NCBI RefSeq assembly: GCF_001667315.1
Contig: NZ_LZHT01000110.1
Span: 120,766 to 184,765 of the forward strand
Length of the DNA stretch: 64,000 bases
DNA from: Mycobacterium sp. 852002-10029_SCH5224772
Lineage (GTDB): Bacteria; Actinomycetota; Actinomycetes; Mycobacteriales; Mycobacteriaceae
Direction of reading: 5' to 3'
Position numbers and translations under genes: made by a program. Below the pieces are notes generated by a model. It was not told the DNA's origin and did not search any database. It saw only the letters and a list, made by a program, of their open reading frames with translations. Position 1 is the first letter of the stretch, and every line of letters begins with the position of its first letter. This document shows, in pieces, positions 42,766 to 51,403 of the stretch.

Positions 42766-43374
42766 ATGATTCTGGCGAGGTTGCGACGGACGGCTGGCGG
42801 CATCGCGTGTGCCGGACCGGCGCTCGCCGCCGCCATCGCGCTCTCGGGCCCGGCCTGCGCCGATCCGGGTCAGCCTCCCCCGCCGCTACCGGCGTTCACG
42901 CCGGCGCCCAGCGATTGGTCACCGAACTTCGACATCTGGCCGTACAACACGTTCACCTCTCGGGTGACACCCGAGATGATCGGCGCAATGTCCGACTCCT
43001 GCCAATGGTTCACGTCCCAATTCGATCCATTGATGGGCCAGATCAACGACTTCAACCGATACCTCGGTGACCAGCACGACGACTACGCGGCCGGTGGGGT
43101 GCAGCGGAACGCCAATGCCGTTGTCACCAATATCGACCGGTCGACGGCCTTTCTGGGCAAGCGGGTGAAGCCACTGATCATCACCAACGAACCCGACAAT
43201 TTCGGCCCCTATTCGCCGATATACGGCGGGGAATCGATGACCCACTTGACATTTCAGTTGTCGCGGATCAGCGACAGCATCAAGAGAAAGGATCCGTCGG
43301 GCGTCACCCACGCGAATATCGTCTCGGCCACCGGCTGGGCGAATGCGCTGCGCGACTCCGGTGCATGCAACTGA
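42766..43374 (+). CDS. secreted protein divergent from the mce operon
   Basis: The 202-residue protein has a signal peptide (1-34) ending in GPACA before DPGQPPPP. A Pro-rich start is followed by WSPNFDIWPYNTFTSRVTPE, SDSCQWFTSQFDPLMGQIND and a helical region with two cysteines (SCQW and the final ACN). No family was recognised with certainty, but similar secreted proteins are found beside mycobacterial mce operons. ATG 42766 follows GGGAAGG. Its TGA overlaps the start of the second Mce-associated gene by one base. Confidence 0.65.
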   Translation: MILARLRRTAGGIACAGPALAAAIALSGPACADPGQPPPPLPAFTPAPSDWSPNFDIWPYNTFTSRVTPEMIGAMSDSCQWFTSQFDPLMGQINDFNRYLGDQHDDYAAGGVQRNANAVVTNIDRSTAFLGKRVKPLIITNEPDNFGPYSPIYGGESMTHLTFQLSRISDSIKRKDPSGVTHANIVSATGWANALRDSGACN

Positions 43375-44111
43375 TGAATTTCCGAGCATCGCTGCGAACG
43401 GTCGCCACCCCACGGACGTGGTTCGTGAATCGCTTCCGCATCGCCGCAGAAGGCACAGAAGGCGCAGAGGCCCCGGAGGTCGCGGAAGCTGCCGTGACCC
43501 AGCCACCGGCCGACGCGGGGGAGGCGACTGAGTCGACCGCAGAAGCGGTGCAGCCCGCCGAGGCCGGCGACCACGGCGAGGACGAGGACACCCCCGATGC
43601 GGACGACGATCCGCGGCCGAACACACGAAATGACCGGCGGGCCGACGTTGCCCGGTGGGCCGCCGCGACAATCTTGGCCGCCGTACTCGCCGGCGCCGGA
43701 TACGAGGGCTGGTTGCTGTTCCAGCATCACCAGAAGGAGGTCGCCGCGGCCCAAGCACTCACCGCGGCAAAGAAATACATCCTCGCACTGACCAGCGTCG
43801 ACACCAACGCGATCGATAAGAATTTCACCGAGGTTCTCGATGGGTCGACCGGCGAGTTCAAAGACATGTACACCAAATCCAGTGCGCAGCTGCGCCAAAC
43901 GCTCATCGATAACAAAGCGGCGGCGCACGGCAGCGTGGTTGACGCCGCGGTCCAGTCGGCGACCGAGGACAAGGTGGTCGTTGTGCTGTTTGTCGATCAG
44001 TCGGTGAGCAATGGGGCCTCACCGACACCTCAGCTGGACCGCAGCAGGGTGAAGATGACCATGGAAAAGGTGGACGGCCGATGGCTGGCCAGCAAGGTCG
44101 ATCTCCCGTGA
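43374..44111 (+). CDS. Mce-associated membrane protein (second copy)
   Basis: The 245-residue protein has a long acidic N terminus (to about 85, with GEDEDTPDADDDPRP), a transmembrane segment (about 92-112, ARWAAATILAAVLAGAGYEG) and the Mce-associated domain: KKYILALTSVDTNAIDKNFT, GEFKDMYTKSSAQLRQTLID, NKAAAHGSVVDAAVQSATED, and the end RWLASKVDLP. The same blocks occur in the copy at 32790, which has a shorter N terminus. ATG 43374 shares a base with the preceding TGA. The gene ends 22 bases from the convergent dipeptidase. Confidence 0.82.
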   Translation: MNFRASLRTVATPRTWFVNRFRIAAEGTEGAEAPEVAEAAVTQPPADAGEATESTAEAVQPAEAGDHGEDEDTPDADDDPRPNTRNDRRADVARWAAATILAAVLAGAGYEGWLLFQHHQKEVAAAQALTAAKKYILALTSVDTNAIDKNFTEVLDGSTGEFKDMYTKSSAQLRQTLIDNKAAAHGSVVDAAVQSATEDKVVVVLFVDQSVSNGASPTPQLDRSRVKMTMEKVDGRWLASKVDLP

Positions 44112-44133
44112 ATTGCTTCTCCCGGTGGCGTAT

Positions 44134-45090
44134 TCAGGTGCGCCAGGCTCGTTGGGCCACCCGATAGAAGTTTCCGCCGAGCACCGCTCGGATGTCGCGG
44201 CTGTTCCATCCCTTGGCTCGCAGGTGTTCGCCGAGCGTCACAAAGGTTTCCGGCGGCATCCACTGGATCGGGCCCCAGCGCGTGTAGCTGTCGTCGAACA
44301 GGTGGGGGTTGCGCCGCAGCTCGTCGATGAAATCGGCGGCGTCGAAACAGAAGTCGGTGCTGACGCCGACGTGCTCGACGCCGACGAGCTCGACGGCGTA
44401 TTCCAGGTGGCGTGTCATCACTTCCAGCGTGGGCGTGTTGGGTCCGAGGAAGATGCCGACGCCGGTGATGCCGATGACACCGCCCGTCTGCGCGCAGGCC
44501 CGCGCCTGGTCATCGGTGATGTTCCGGGGATGTTCCCACAGCGCACGCATGCAGGAATGGCTGTAAACGACCGGGCCGGTGGATGCCTCGCACATGTCGA
44601 GGCCGGTGCGCGCGCTGCAGTGGGATCCGTCGGGAACGATGCCGACGGAGTTCAGTTCGGCAACGACCGCACGGCCCCAGGCGGTGAGGCCGCCATCTTT
44701 GCGGTCGAGGCACCCGCTGCCCGCGCGGTTGGCGTTGTTGTAGGTCGGCAACAGGGTGCGTACTCCGAGGTTCGCCAGAGTGCGCACATTCTCGAGATCA
44801 TCGTCAAGTGGGTGTGAGTCTTCCAGGTCAAAGACCACCGCGATGCGCCCGGCCCGCGTCGCCGCGTCGACCTCAGCGATGGTGGCCGTCAGTTCCAGGG
44901 CGGCGTGTGCGTCGACCGCGGCGCGATAGTGGTGCAGGAGCGCCACCGCGTCGCTGAAGCTGTGCGGTGAATATCCCGCGTTGACCGAAACCAAAGTGCC
45001 ACCGGCGTATTGGTAACGAGTCAACGGATCGATTCCGGTTTCGGTGTTGAGCGGCAGACAGGTGTGCTGGTCCCAGAGCAATGCGGTCAT
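44134..45090 (-). CDS. membrane dipeptidase family (M19) hydrolase
   Basis: The 318-residue protein is a renal-dipeptidase-type amidohydrolase: DQHTCLPLNTET with the first H-x-x metal motif replaced by D-x-H, VFDLEDSHPL with the bridging Glu, IVPDGSHCSARTGLDMCEAS and VVYSHSCMRALWEHPRNITD, then VGVSTDFCF. Relatives remove dipeptides, beta-lactams or short-chain amides with two zinc ions. The typical C-terminal GGNFYRVAQ is present. The start has GAGGAGAG upstream. It is convergent with the Mce-associated gene and downstream of the acetyltransferase. Confidence 0.82.
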   Translation of the reverse strand: MTALLWDQHTCLPLNTETGIDPLTRYQYAGGTLVSVNAGYSPHSFSDAVALLHHYRAAVDAHAALELTATIAEVDAATRAGRIAVVFDLEDSHPLDDDLENVRTLANLGVRTLLPTYNNANRAGSGCLDRKDGGLTAWGRAVVAELNSVGIVPDGSHCSARTGLDMCEASTGPVVYSHSCMRALWEHPRNITDDQARACAQTGGVIGITGVGIFLGPNTPTLEVMTRHLEYAVELVGVEHVGVSTDFCFDAADFIDELRRNPHLFDDSYTRWGPIQWMPPETFVTLGEHLRAKGWNSRDIRAVLGGNFYRVAQRAWRT

Positions 45091-45114
45091 GGATGGTGAA
45101 CTCTCCTCAGACCT

Positions 45115-45690
45115 CTAGGGGGCTTTCGTCTCGAGCGCGGAATTCACGGTGTGCTCGGCCAGCTGGGCCCAAGGCTTGGGCTCCTCCGGGGACTGGGACA
45201 GGTCGGCCAGCCGGCGATGCCACCAGCCGACATCCCACCATCTTTTCTGCTTGAAGCCCACGCTGGTAAAGACGCCGACGGGGGTGAAGCCTGATGCCTC
45301 GTGCAAACCGACGCTGGAGGGATTGGGAAGCGTAATCCCCGCATAGGCATTGATGTAGCCCTGTGCGGCAAGCAGATTGAGCAGTGCCGTGTAGATTCGG
45401 CGGCCATGCCCTCGGCCGTGAATCGATGCGTCCAGATACAGCGACACATCGACGCACCACCGGTAGGCATCCCGCGCCCGGTGCGGGTGCGCATAGGCAT
45501 ATCCCTTGACGCCTTCGCCATCCGTGACGACCAGCCAGGGCAGGACGGCAAGCGTGCTGGTTATCCTCGACCGCATCTCCTGGACGCCTGGCGGCACCGT
45601 CTCGAAGGAGATCGCCGTGTCGCGCACGTACGGCAGATAGATATCAGCGATGGCGCCTGCGTCCTCCGGAGTCGCCATTCGTATCCTCAC
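45115..45690 (-). CDS. GNAT acetyltransferase, phosphinothricin acetyltransferase-like
   Basis: The 191-residue protein has the GNAT fold: strand 1 VRIRMATPEDAGAIADIYLP, the acetyl-CoA loop HGRGHGRRIYTALLNLLAAQ, and the ending GFKQKRWWDVGWWHRR that marks the phosphinothricin/methionine-sulfoximine acetyltransferase group. These acetylate amino groups of small amino acid analogues. GTG 45690 is preferred because it keeps strand 1; ATG 45678 has a GAGGA upstream but would lose it. It is followed by the dipeptidase 24 bases away. Confidence 0.78.
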   Translation of the reverse strand: MRIRMATPEDAGAIADIYLPYVRDTAISFETVPPGVQEMRSRITSTLAVLPWLVVTDGEGVKGYAYAHPHRARDAYRWCVDVSLYLDASIHGRGHGRRIYTALLNLLAAQGYINAYAGITLPNPSSVGLHEASGFTPVGVFTSVGFKQKRWWDVGWWHRRLADLSQSPEEPKPWAQLAEHTVNSALETKAP

Positions 45691-45733
45691 GACCACAGAA
45701 GGATAGTCGGACAGCGACGGATGGCGGCGCCCT

Positions 45734-46168
45734 TCAGGAAAAGAATTTTGCCATAAGGGTTTCGGCGAACCGGCGATGCGTGGTGTTGTGCGAGGACGCA
45801 AGTAGCCAGCGGCCCTCAGTCCGCACGGCGACACTGGTGTTCACTCGAGTATTGCGCCGACTGCGTGGTCGCGTCTTCTTCGCCACCGTCGCATGTGCCT
45901 GGATCAGGGCGACGTCGGGCGTGAGAAACCGGATTTGGCTGACGTCGATCTGCAGGCGCGTTCCCTTGAGGAGCTTACGAAACAGCGGCACGTACGATGC
46001 CGCGATCGCGTCGCGGCCCTTGTGGTAGGTGCCCAGGAACGTGACGTAATCCGCATCCTCGGTAAAGACGCCGGCGTAGGCCTCGGGATCGCCGTCGACC
46101 CAACCGTTTACCTGCTGAACGATCAGCGTGCGGATGGCACTCTCGTCGGCCGGCTGGGCGCCGTTCAT
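45734..46168 (-). CDS. SgcJ/EcaC-type NTF2-like protein
   Basis: The 144-residue protein is a small NTF2-fold protein of the SgcJ/EcaC oxidoreductase type: AIRTLIVQQVNGWVDGDPEA, YAGVFTEDADYVTFLGTYHK and GRDAIAASYVPLFRKLLKGT, with VALIQAHATV later. Such proteins often act beside flavin monooxygenases in tailoring pathways. The ATG at 46168 overlaps the TGA (46165-46167) of the monooxygenase gene by four bases, so it was made together with it before the frameshift. The ending RWLLASSHNTTHR fits the family. Confidence 0.78.
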   Translation of the reverse strand: MNGAQPADESAIRTLIVQQVNGWVDGDPEAYAGVFTEDADYVTFLGTYHKGRDAIAASYVPLFRKLLKGTRLQIDVSQIRFLTPDVALIQAHATVAKKTRPRSRRNTRVNTSVAVRTEGRWLLASSHNTTHRRFAETLMAKFFS

Positions 46169-47582
46169 CGGGATGCCTCCCGCAGCCGTTCGCGCCGATA
46201 GTGCTGCTGCGCACGGCCAAGCCGCCGCCGCAGGTTCGTCCGAACGACGCGGAGTAGCAATGCGGGGTCCTGCAGCCGCTCCGGGGGATCGAGGAGGTGA
46301 GTGACCCGCAGCAGCCGTTCGGTTACGACGGTGTCGTGACCGGCAGCGTTCAGCATCGCCTCGACGAACCGGCCGCGCAGCCGGCGGCGCAGGGAAGGTT
46401 TGCGGGCGGGCGACGGGGCTCGGTCGTTGGCCTCGTTCATCGCCCATGTCGGCCCGATGTCGCGTGCTGTCCTGTGAAAGAAGCGGGGGGCCAAGTCGGC
46501 GTCGCCACGACTTAGACAGTCTTGCAGTGCGAGCGCTTGTTGTGCCGCCATCGTCATGCCTTGCCCGTACACGGGATTGGGGCTGCACAGCGCATCGCCG
46601 ATGACGAGCAGCCCGCTGGGGAATCTCGGCATCTGGTCGTAGCGTCGCCACACCGCCGCGGGGTTGCGGAAGGTGGGTGCGCCTGGCGCAGTCCGGCCAT
46701 GATGTCCGGGGGCAATGCGCGGGCGGCCAGCTCGAGCATTGTGGTGAAATCGGGTGGCGCTCCGCCGGTGTCGATCGTGCGCCCAACCGCGAACATCCAG
46801 GTGTCGTTCTCGCAGGCCAGCAGGAGGCCACCAGGCTTGCCGCCACCCCCGAGGTTGAACACGACCATCTGTTTGTCGATGCATCCGTAAGGGATGCCCA
46901 GCAGCTGGCTGGAATAGCCCAGCGTTGCGGTGGAGCGTGTCTCGGGTGGCCGCCCGTAGCCCATGGCCTCCAAAAAGGCTGGCGTTCGGGCGGACCTTCC
47001 CATGGCGTCGACGACCAGAGCGGCGGACAGGTCGGTGGGCGCGCCGTTGTCGCGGTGCACGATTCGCACACCGATGACCGCTTGGGCCTCGACAACCGGC
47101 TCGATCACCTCGTGGCCGTCCAGAAGCGCCACGTTGGGTAGAGCCGCGACGCGCCGATGCAGGTGGGACTCCACGAACGGGCGACTGGCCAGGCATAACG
47201 TCACCGCGGTGGGATCAGTCAACGTACCCGAGCGTTGGAGCTCGTAATGACCGGTACGCACATAAAACCGCGACAGGTCCCCGTCGTTGATAATGACCGC
47301 ACCGGCCGCGCCCAGCTCGTCGATCAGGCCGGGAAACAGTTCGGCGAGCACTTGCGTGCCACGGCTGAGGAACATGTGCACGTGACGGCCTTGCGGGACG
47401 CCCTTGCGGTGGGTGGGATGACCGGGAGCCTGGTCGCGCTCGACCACGCTAACTGAGTCGTAGAACTCCGAAAGTACCCGCGCGGCAAGCAGTCCCGCGA
47501 TCCCGGCGCCCAGCACAACGGCGTGCTCGCCCACCGCGCGCTTATGGGCAGCCGAGCCCACACGGTTCGTGTTGTGACCCAT
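46165..47582 (-). pseudogene. FAD-dependent monooxygenase, frameshifted
   Basis: The N-terminal part (47582 down to about 46690) has the FAD motif AVVLGAGIAGLLAARVLSEF and the long middle of a 2-polyprenyl-methoxyphenol hydroxylase-type monooxygenase. After DIMAGLRQA, near 46680, the frame loses similarity and stops at 46554. The rest of the enzyme continues in the next frame: TFRNPAAVWRRYDQMPRFPS, LVIGDALCSPNPVYGQGMTM and AAQQALALQDCL, to TGA 46165-46167. One base is missing, or two extra, near 46665-46695. Together the parts make about 470 residues, the normal length. It is either a real mutation or a sequencing error. Confidence 0.8.
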
Positions 47583-47903
47583 GCCGCAGCAGCATACCGC
47601 AAATCTAAGGTTATAGTAAGAATCTTAAGACAAGGGTAATAGCCGGTTGTTCTCGGGGGAGGAGCCTCGACGGGACGCGCCATGGTTCCGGTACGGGCCG
47701 ATCGACCGGATACATGGCGATCGGCTCCCCACCCGGGAACGCCGACCAACCCATCCCGGTGAAAGTTGGATCTATGCAATGCATTTGCGCCGAGGACCAG
47801 CGCGTCCTTCCGGAAACGTTCCGCTGCAGTTAAAGTGGGACATCGGCGGGCTGACGTGCATCGCGAACAGGGAGGGTCAAAACTGTTTTCCCGTTCGCGC
47901 CAA
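47583..47903. other. divergent intergenic region without recognised gene
   Basis: These 321 bases separate the monooxygenase and hydrolase genes. An AT-rich stretch (47605-47640) with the palindrome TCTTAAGA is unusual for this genome and probably contains the promoter of the minus-strand gene. No credible open frame, tRNA or IdeR-type box was confirmed. Confidence 0.45.
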
Positions 47904-48779
47904 ATGCCGGTTACACCGGCCTGGTTCACTGCCGCACTCGATCAACCTCCCGAGCAGGGTGAGGTCGATGTCGACGGCTGCCGCATCCACCTACGGATCT
48001 GGGGCGCCGCGGACCAACCTCCGGTGGTGCTGATCCACGGGGGCGGAGCGCACTCCGGGTGGTGGGATCACATCGCGCCGTTCTTTTCCCGCACCCACCG
48101 GGTGATCGCACTGGATCTGTCCGGACATGGCGACAGTGGATCACGCGAGGGTTACGACCTGCGGACGTGGGCAACCGAAGTGATGGCGGCCGCGTCTGCC
48201 GCCGGGCCCGCCGGCCGGCCGACCATCGTGGGTCACAGCATGGGCGGGTGGGTCGCGTCCACAGCCGCAATCCACCACAGCCAGCAGATCAATAGCATGC
48301 TGGTGATCGACTCGCCGTTGTGGGAGCGGGTGCCCGAGGAAGGGCGCCTACGCCGGCACAAGCACACCGAATACCGGACCAGAGATGAGATCCTGGCCCG
48401 TTTTACGGCCGTGCCGTCGCAGGAGTTGATCCTCCCTTATGTACGCCAACACATCGCAGCCGAGTCGGTGCGCAAGACCAACGCGGGGTGGGTTTGGAAA
48501 TTCGACCCGGCGATTTTCGGCGGCGAGTTTCTCGAGCCAACTCCCGCCGACGAGGAATCATTGGAGAGCATGCTCGTCGCAATGCGTTGCCGCGTAGGCT
48601 ATTTGCAGTGCGAATCGGGAATGGTGCCGCCGGCCATGGCCGAACGGATCCGTTCTCTTTTACAGCTGAGAGGCCCCTTCGTCGAGCTGGCCGAAGCCGG
48701 TCATCATCCGATGCTGGACCAACCGCTCCCCTTGGTTGCGACGCTGCGCACCCTGCTGGAATTCTGGTCGATCACGTAG
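47904..48779 (+). CDS. alpha/beta hydrolase
   Basis: The 291-residue protein is an alpha/beta-hydrolase-fold enzyme: oxyanion motif VVLIHGGGAHSGWWD, strand 4 VIALDLSGHGDSG, nucleophile elbow TIVGHSMGGWV with the catalytic Ser, and the final His in EAGHHPMLDQP. The acid is probably in an intervening strand. Esterase, lipase or C-C hydrolase activity is possible. ATG 47904 was chosen; upstream sequence in frame shows no similarity. It is convergent with the Crp gene, ten bases apart. Confidence 0.85.
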   Translation: MPVTPAWFTAALDQPPEQGEVDVDGCRIHLRIWGAADQPPVVLIHGGGAHSGWWDHIAPFFSRTHRVIALDLSGHGDSGSREGYDLRTWATEVMAAASAAGPAGRPTIVGHSMGGWVASTAAIHHSQQINSMLVIDSPLWERVPEEGRLRRHKHTEYRTRDEILARFTAVPSQELILPYVRQHIAAESVRKTNAGWVWKFDPAIFGGEFLEPTPADEESLESMLVAMRCRVGYLQCESGMVPPAMAERIRSLLQLRGPFVELAEAGHHPMLDQPLPLVATLRTLLEFWSIT

Positions 48780-48789
48780 GGCGTGGGCG

Positions 48790-49467
48790 TCAGGCCCGTG
48801 CGCGCCGGGCCAGCTTCGCGGGCTGATCGATGATCAGGGCCTTGCCCTGCTGCCGAATCCAGCCGCGTTGGGTGAAGTCCGATAGCGCCTTGTTGACCGT
48901 TTCGCGCGAGGAGCCGACAAGTTGAGCGAGCTCCTTCTGCGTGAGGTGGTGCTCGACGCGCACCGGGCCCTCGTTGTTGGTGCCGAATCGCATTGCCAGA
49001 TCGAGGATTTGCTTGGCCACCCGGGCGGGCACATCGGTGAAGATCAAGTCGCACAAGGTGTTGTTGGTGTGCCGGAGTCGGCGCGCCAGCACCCGCAGCA
49101 GCTGCTCCGCGATTTCGGGTCGTTCGACCATCCATGTCCGCAGGGCGTGGCGGTCCATCCTGACGGCTTCCACCTCGGCCAGCGTGATCACCGTCGAGGT
49201 TCGCGGGCCCGGATCGAACAGTGCGAGCTCACCGAACACGTCGCCAGGGCCCAGCACCGCGAAGACGGTTTCACGACCGTCCGCTGTCTGATGGCGGATC
49301 TTCACCGCGCCCGACAAGATCACAAACAGGTCGTCGCCCACGTCGCCTTCGACGAAGACGGTGCGCCTGCGCGGGAAGGATACGTGCTCCAGGTGGCGGG
49401 CCAACGCGGCGACCGCATCGGGTGCAATTCCCTGGAAGATGCCCGCTCGCGCCAAAATGTCGTCCAC
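48790..49467 (-). CDS. Crp/Fnr family transcriptional regulator
   Basis: The 225-residue protein closely follows mycobacterial Crp: VDDILARAGIFQGIAPDAVA at the start, the cyclic-nucleotide cassette DVFGELALFDPGPRTSTVIT, the long helix with LLRVLARRLRHTNNTLCDLI, and the helix-turn-helix LTQKELAQLVGSSRETVNKA. It should bind cAMP and regulate by a TGTGA-type site, but it is probably a second copy, because the main crp gene lies elsewhere in M. tuberculosis (Rv3676). GTG 49467 has AAAGGGGCGG upstream. Confidence 0.85.
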   Translation of the reverse strand: MDDILARAGIFQGIAPDAVAALARHLEHVSFPRRRTVFVEGDVGDDLFVILSGAVKIRHQTADGRETVFAVLGPGDVFGELALFDPGPRTSTVITLAEVEAVRMDRHALRTWMVERPEIAEQLLRVLARRLRHTNNTLCDLIFTDVPARVAKQILDLAMRFGTNNEGPVRVEHHLTQKELAQLVGSSRETVNKALSDFTQRGWIRQQGKALIIDQPAKLARRARA

Positions 49468-49601
49468 GCCGCCCCTTTCAACGCGTTCCGCACGGCGTTT
49501 GCGCGCACTGGGCGCTGCTCCAATAGGGGGCGTCCTGGCTCGCGTCCTCGACTTTACACCAGGGTAAAATTCCGTAACGCAGCAGGTCGGAAGGCCGACG
49601 G

Positions 49602-49772
49602 CTAAGCGGCCGACGTCGTGGCGGTCGCCGCGGTGGTGACTTCGGAATACAGGTTGCCACACGCATCGCAATGGACCTGATATTCGAGCTTGTCGTCGTC
49701 ACGCTCGAGAAAGCTGTACTGCGCCCACGCCATGCATCGCGGGCACCGTGCTCGACCGTGTTCCACTGCCAT
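49602..49772 (-). CDS. small zinc-ribbon protein
   Basis: A 56-residue protein starting at ATG 49772 with GAAGGG eight bases before it. It has two C-x-x-C knuckles, Cys10/Cys13 (RARCPRCMAW) and Cys35/Cys38 (YQVHCDACGN), 21 residues apart, forming a rubredoxin-like zinc ribbon. The rest is a short acidic middle and an Ala/Thr tail. No name was recognised; the ribbon and good ribosome site make it a real gene. It lies upstream of crp on the same strand. Confidence 0.6.
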   Translation of the reverse strand: MAVEHGRARCPRCMAWAQYSFLERDDDKLEYQVHCDACGNLYSEVTTAATATTSAA

Positions 49773-49870
49773 TCGTCAAACCCTTCACTCGCAGAGACGC
49801 AGTGGAAATACCCCGCGCGAAGGGGGTCTAATCATCGACTTGCGGGCCCGCGCGGTACGGCGCCGGGTAG

Positions 49871-51304
49871 CTAGTAATTCAGCCCGGAGAACATCACTCG
49901 GCCGGGGTCATATTTCTGCCGTACCGCGCTCAGCCGGGAGAGGTTCGGGCCGAAGTAGCGCGCCGGCGACTGGTTGGCCTCGACGTAGTTCACGTAGCCG
50001 CCGACCGAATACTGTTGCACCGCTTGGTGTGCCGTGCCGAGCCAGTTCGTCGCCGCCGTAGGATCGCCGGTTTCGACATACCACTGCACCAACGCCGACT
50101 GCCGACGCCACGGGAACGCCGTGGCGCCCGGTGCCACCGTGGCGAGGGCGCCGTCAAGCGCGTGCATGATCGCCAACATGCGGCCGGCTCCGCGGGGAAA
50201 GGCATTGACCGCCGCGGCGATCCCCTGTGCCACCCCCGCGTTCACGGTGGAGAAGACGTCGGATCCGCCGACGTACCCGAGCGGCGACGGGTTGAGGTTC
50301 CCGACGGCCAGGTAGTTCACCAGGTCCAGGTAGTTGAAGGTGTGGTTCTCGATGCCGGACGGCTGCATTCCGACCGCTTGGGTGATGGCCGCCGCCGTGC
50401 TGTTACCCGACCCGGCCGGAGAGGTCGCCATGATTCGGCAATGCATGCCCGTCGTGTCAACGGTGGCGTCGGCCAGTGCCCAGCTGTTGCGGTCCGCGGT
50501 GCGCAGCCAGTTCTGCCATCCGACGAGGACCTGGGCGAACGACTCCGGCGGGAAGTTGAGGTTGACGACGTCGACGTCCTTGGTGGGGAATGTGGCGAAA
50601 GTCAGCGAAGTCGTCACACCGAAGTTGCCGCCACCGCCGCCCCGCAGCGCCCAGAACAGGTCAGGGTTGCTGGCGGCGGACGCGGTGACCGCCTGGCCGT
50701 TGGGCAACACCACCGATGCCGACGTCAACTGGTCACAGAGCAGGCCCGCATGCCGGGACTGGGCGCCCAGGCCGCCGCCCAGCGCGTGCCCCGCCGCACC
50801 GACCGACGGGCAGGTGCCCGTCGGCACGCCCCGGCCGGCCGCGGCCAGAGTCCGGTGCATGGTGTACAGACTGGTCGCCGGTGTCACCGTGACCTGCCCC
50901 GTGGCGGCGTCGTAGTTGGCATCCCCGGGCAGTTGACGCAGGTCGAGCACCATGGTGCCGTTCGCAGTCGACGCGCCGATGTAGGAATGCCCGCCGCTGC
51001 GCGGAGCGACCTTGAGGTTGTGGGCGGCGGCGAACGCCATCGCCTTTTGCACGTCGGCCGCCGACGTCGGGGTGACGACCGCGGCCGGCGTGGACCCGTT
51101 GTAATTGGTGTTGAAAACCTGCTTGGCGCTGGCAAATTGGGGATTATCCGGAAGCAACACCTTGCCGCCGAGGGCGGTGGAAAGGCCTTCCCACCCGGAA
51201 GGCCTTGGATCGGCGACCGCCCGGGGGGAGCTGAGAACCGCTCCGGCGGCTAGCGCTCCGACGGCGCCCCGCAGAAACGTCTGCCGTGAGATCTCACGCG
51301 CCAC
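49871..51304 (-). CDS. FAD-linked oxidase (BBE/berberine-like), Rv0063-like
   Basis: The 477-residue protein has an export signal (1-31) with SRQTFLRGAVGALAAGAVLS, a variant of the twin-arginine motif in which the second Arg is Gln. The FAD-binding PCMH domain follows (PTSAADVQKAMAFAAAHNLK, APRSGGHSYIGAS, ALGGGLGAQSRHAGLLCDQL), with His in GGHS and Cys in GLLCDQ likely bicovalent FAD sites. The C-terminal BBE segment is NYVEANQSPARYFGPNLSRL. From memory it matches M. tuberculosis Rv0063, which also lies near dnaB. Substrate is unknown. Confidence 0.88.
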   Translation of the reverse strand: MAREISRQTFLRGAVGALAAGAVLSSPRAVADPRPSGWEGLSTALGGKVLLPDNPQFASAKQVFNTNYNGSTPAAVVTPTSAADVQKAMAFAAAHNLKVAPRSGGHSYIGASTANGTMVLDLRQLPGDANYDAATGQVTVTPATSLYTMHRTLAAAGRGVPTGTCPSVGAAGHALGGGLGAQSRHAGLLCDQLTSASVVLPNGQAVTASAASNPDLFWALRGGGGGNFGVTTSLTFATFPTKDVDVVNLNFPPESFAQVLVGWQNWLRTADRNSWALADATVDTTGMHCRIMATSPAGSGNSTAAAITQAVGMQPSGIENHTFNYLDLVNYLAVGNLNPSPLGYVGGSDVFSTVNAGVAQGIAAAVNAFPRGAGRMLAIMHALDGALATVAPGATAFPWRRQSALVQWYVETGDPTAATNWLGTAHQAVQQYSVGGYVNYVEANQSPARYFGPNLSRLSAVRQKYDPGRVMFSGLNY

Positions 51305-51403
51305 CGTCGGGCTCCCGCAACTGCCTCATGCCCCGAATTGTCGGCCACGAGAATCGCGGTGCCGCATGACATGTCGACGGTTGACCGAAACGTGCCCCAA
51401 CCG

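Noticed and set aside
47600..47640. IdeR iron box in the AT-rich stretch
   Set aside because: The match to the 19-bp iron box is poor once aligned, and neighbouring genes have no iron role.
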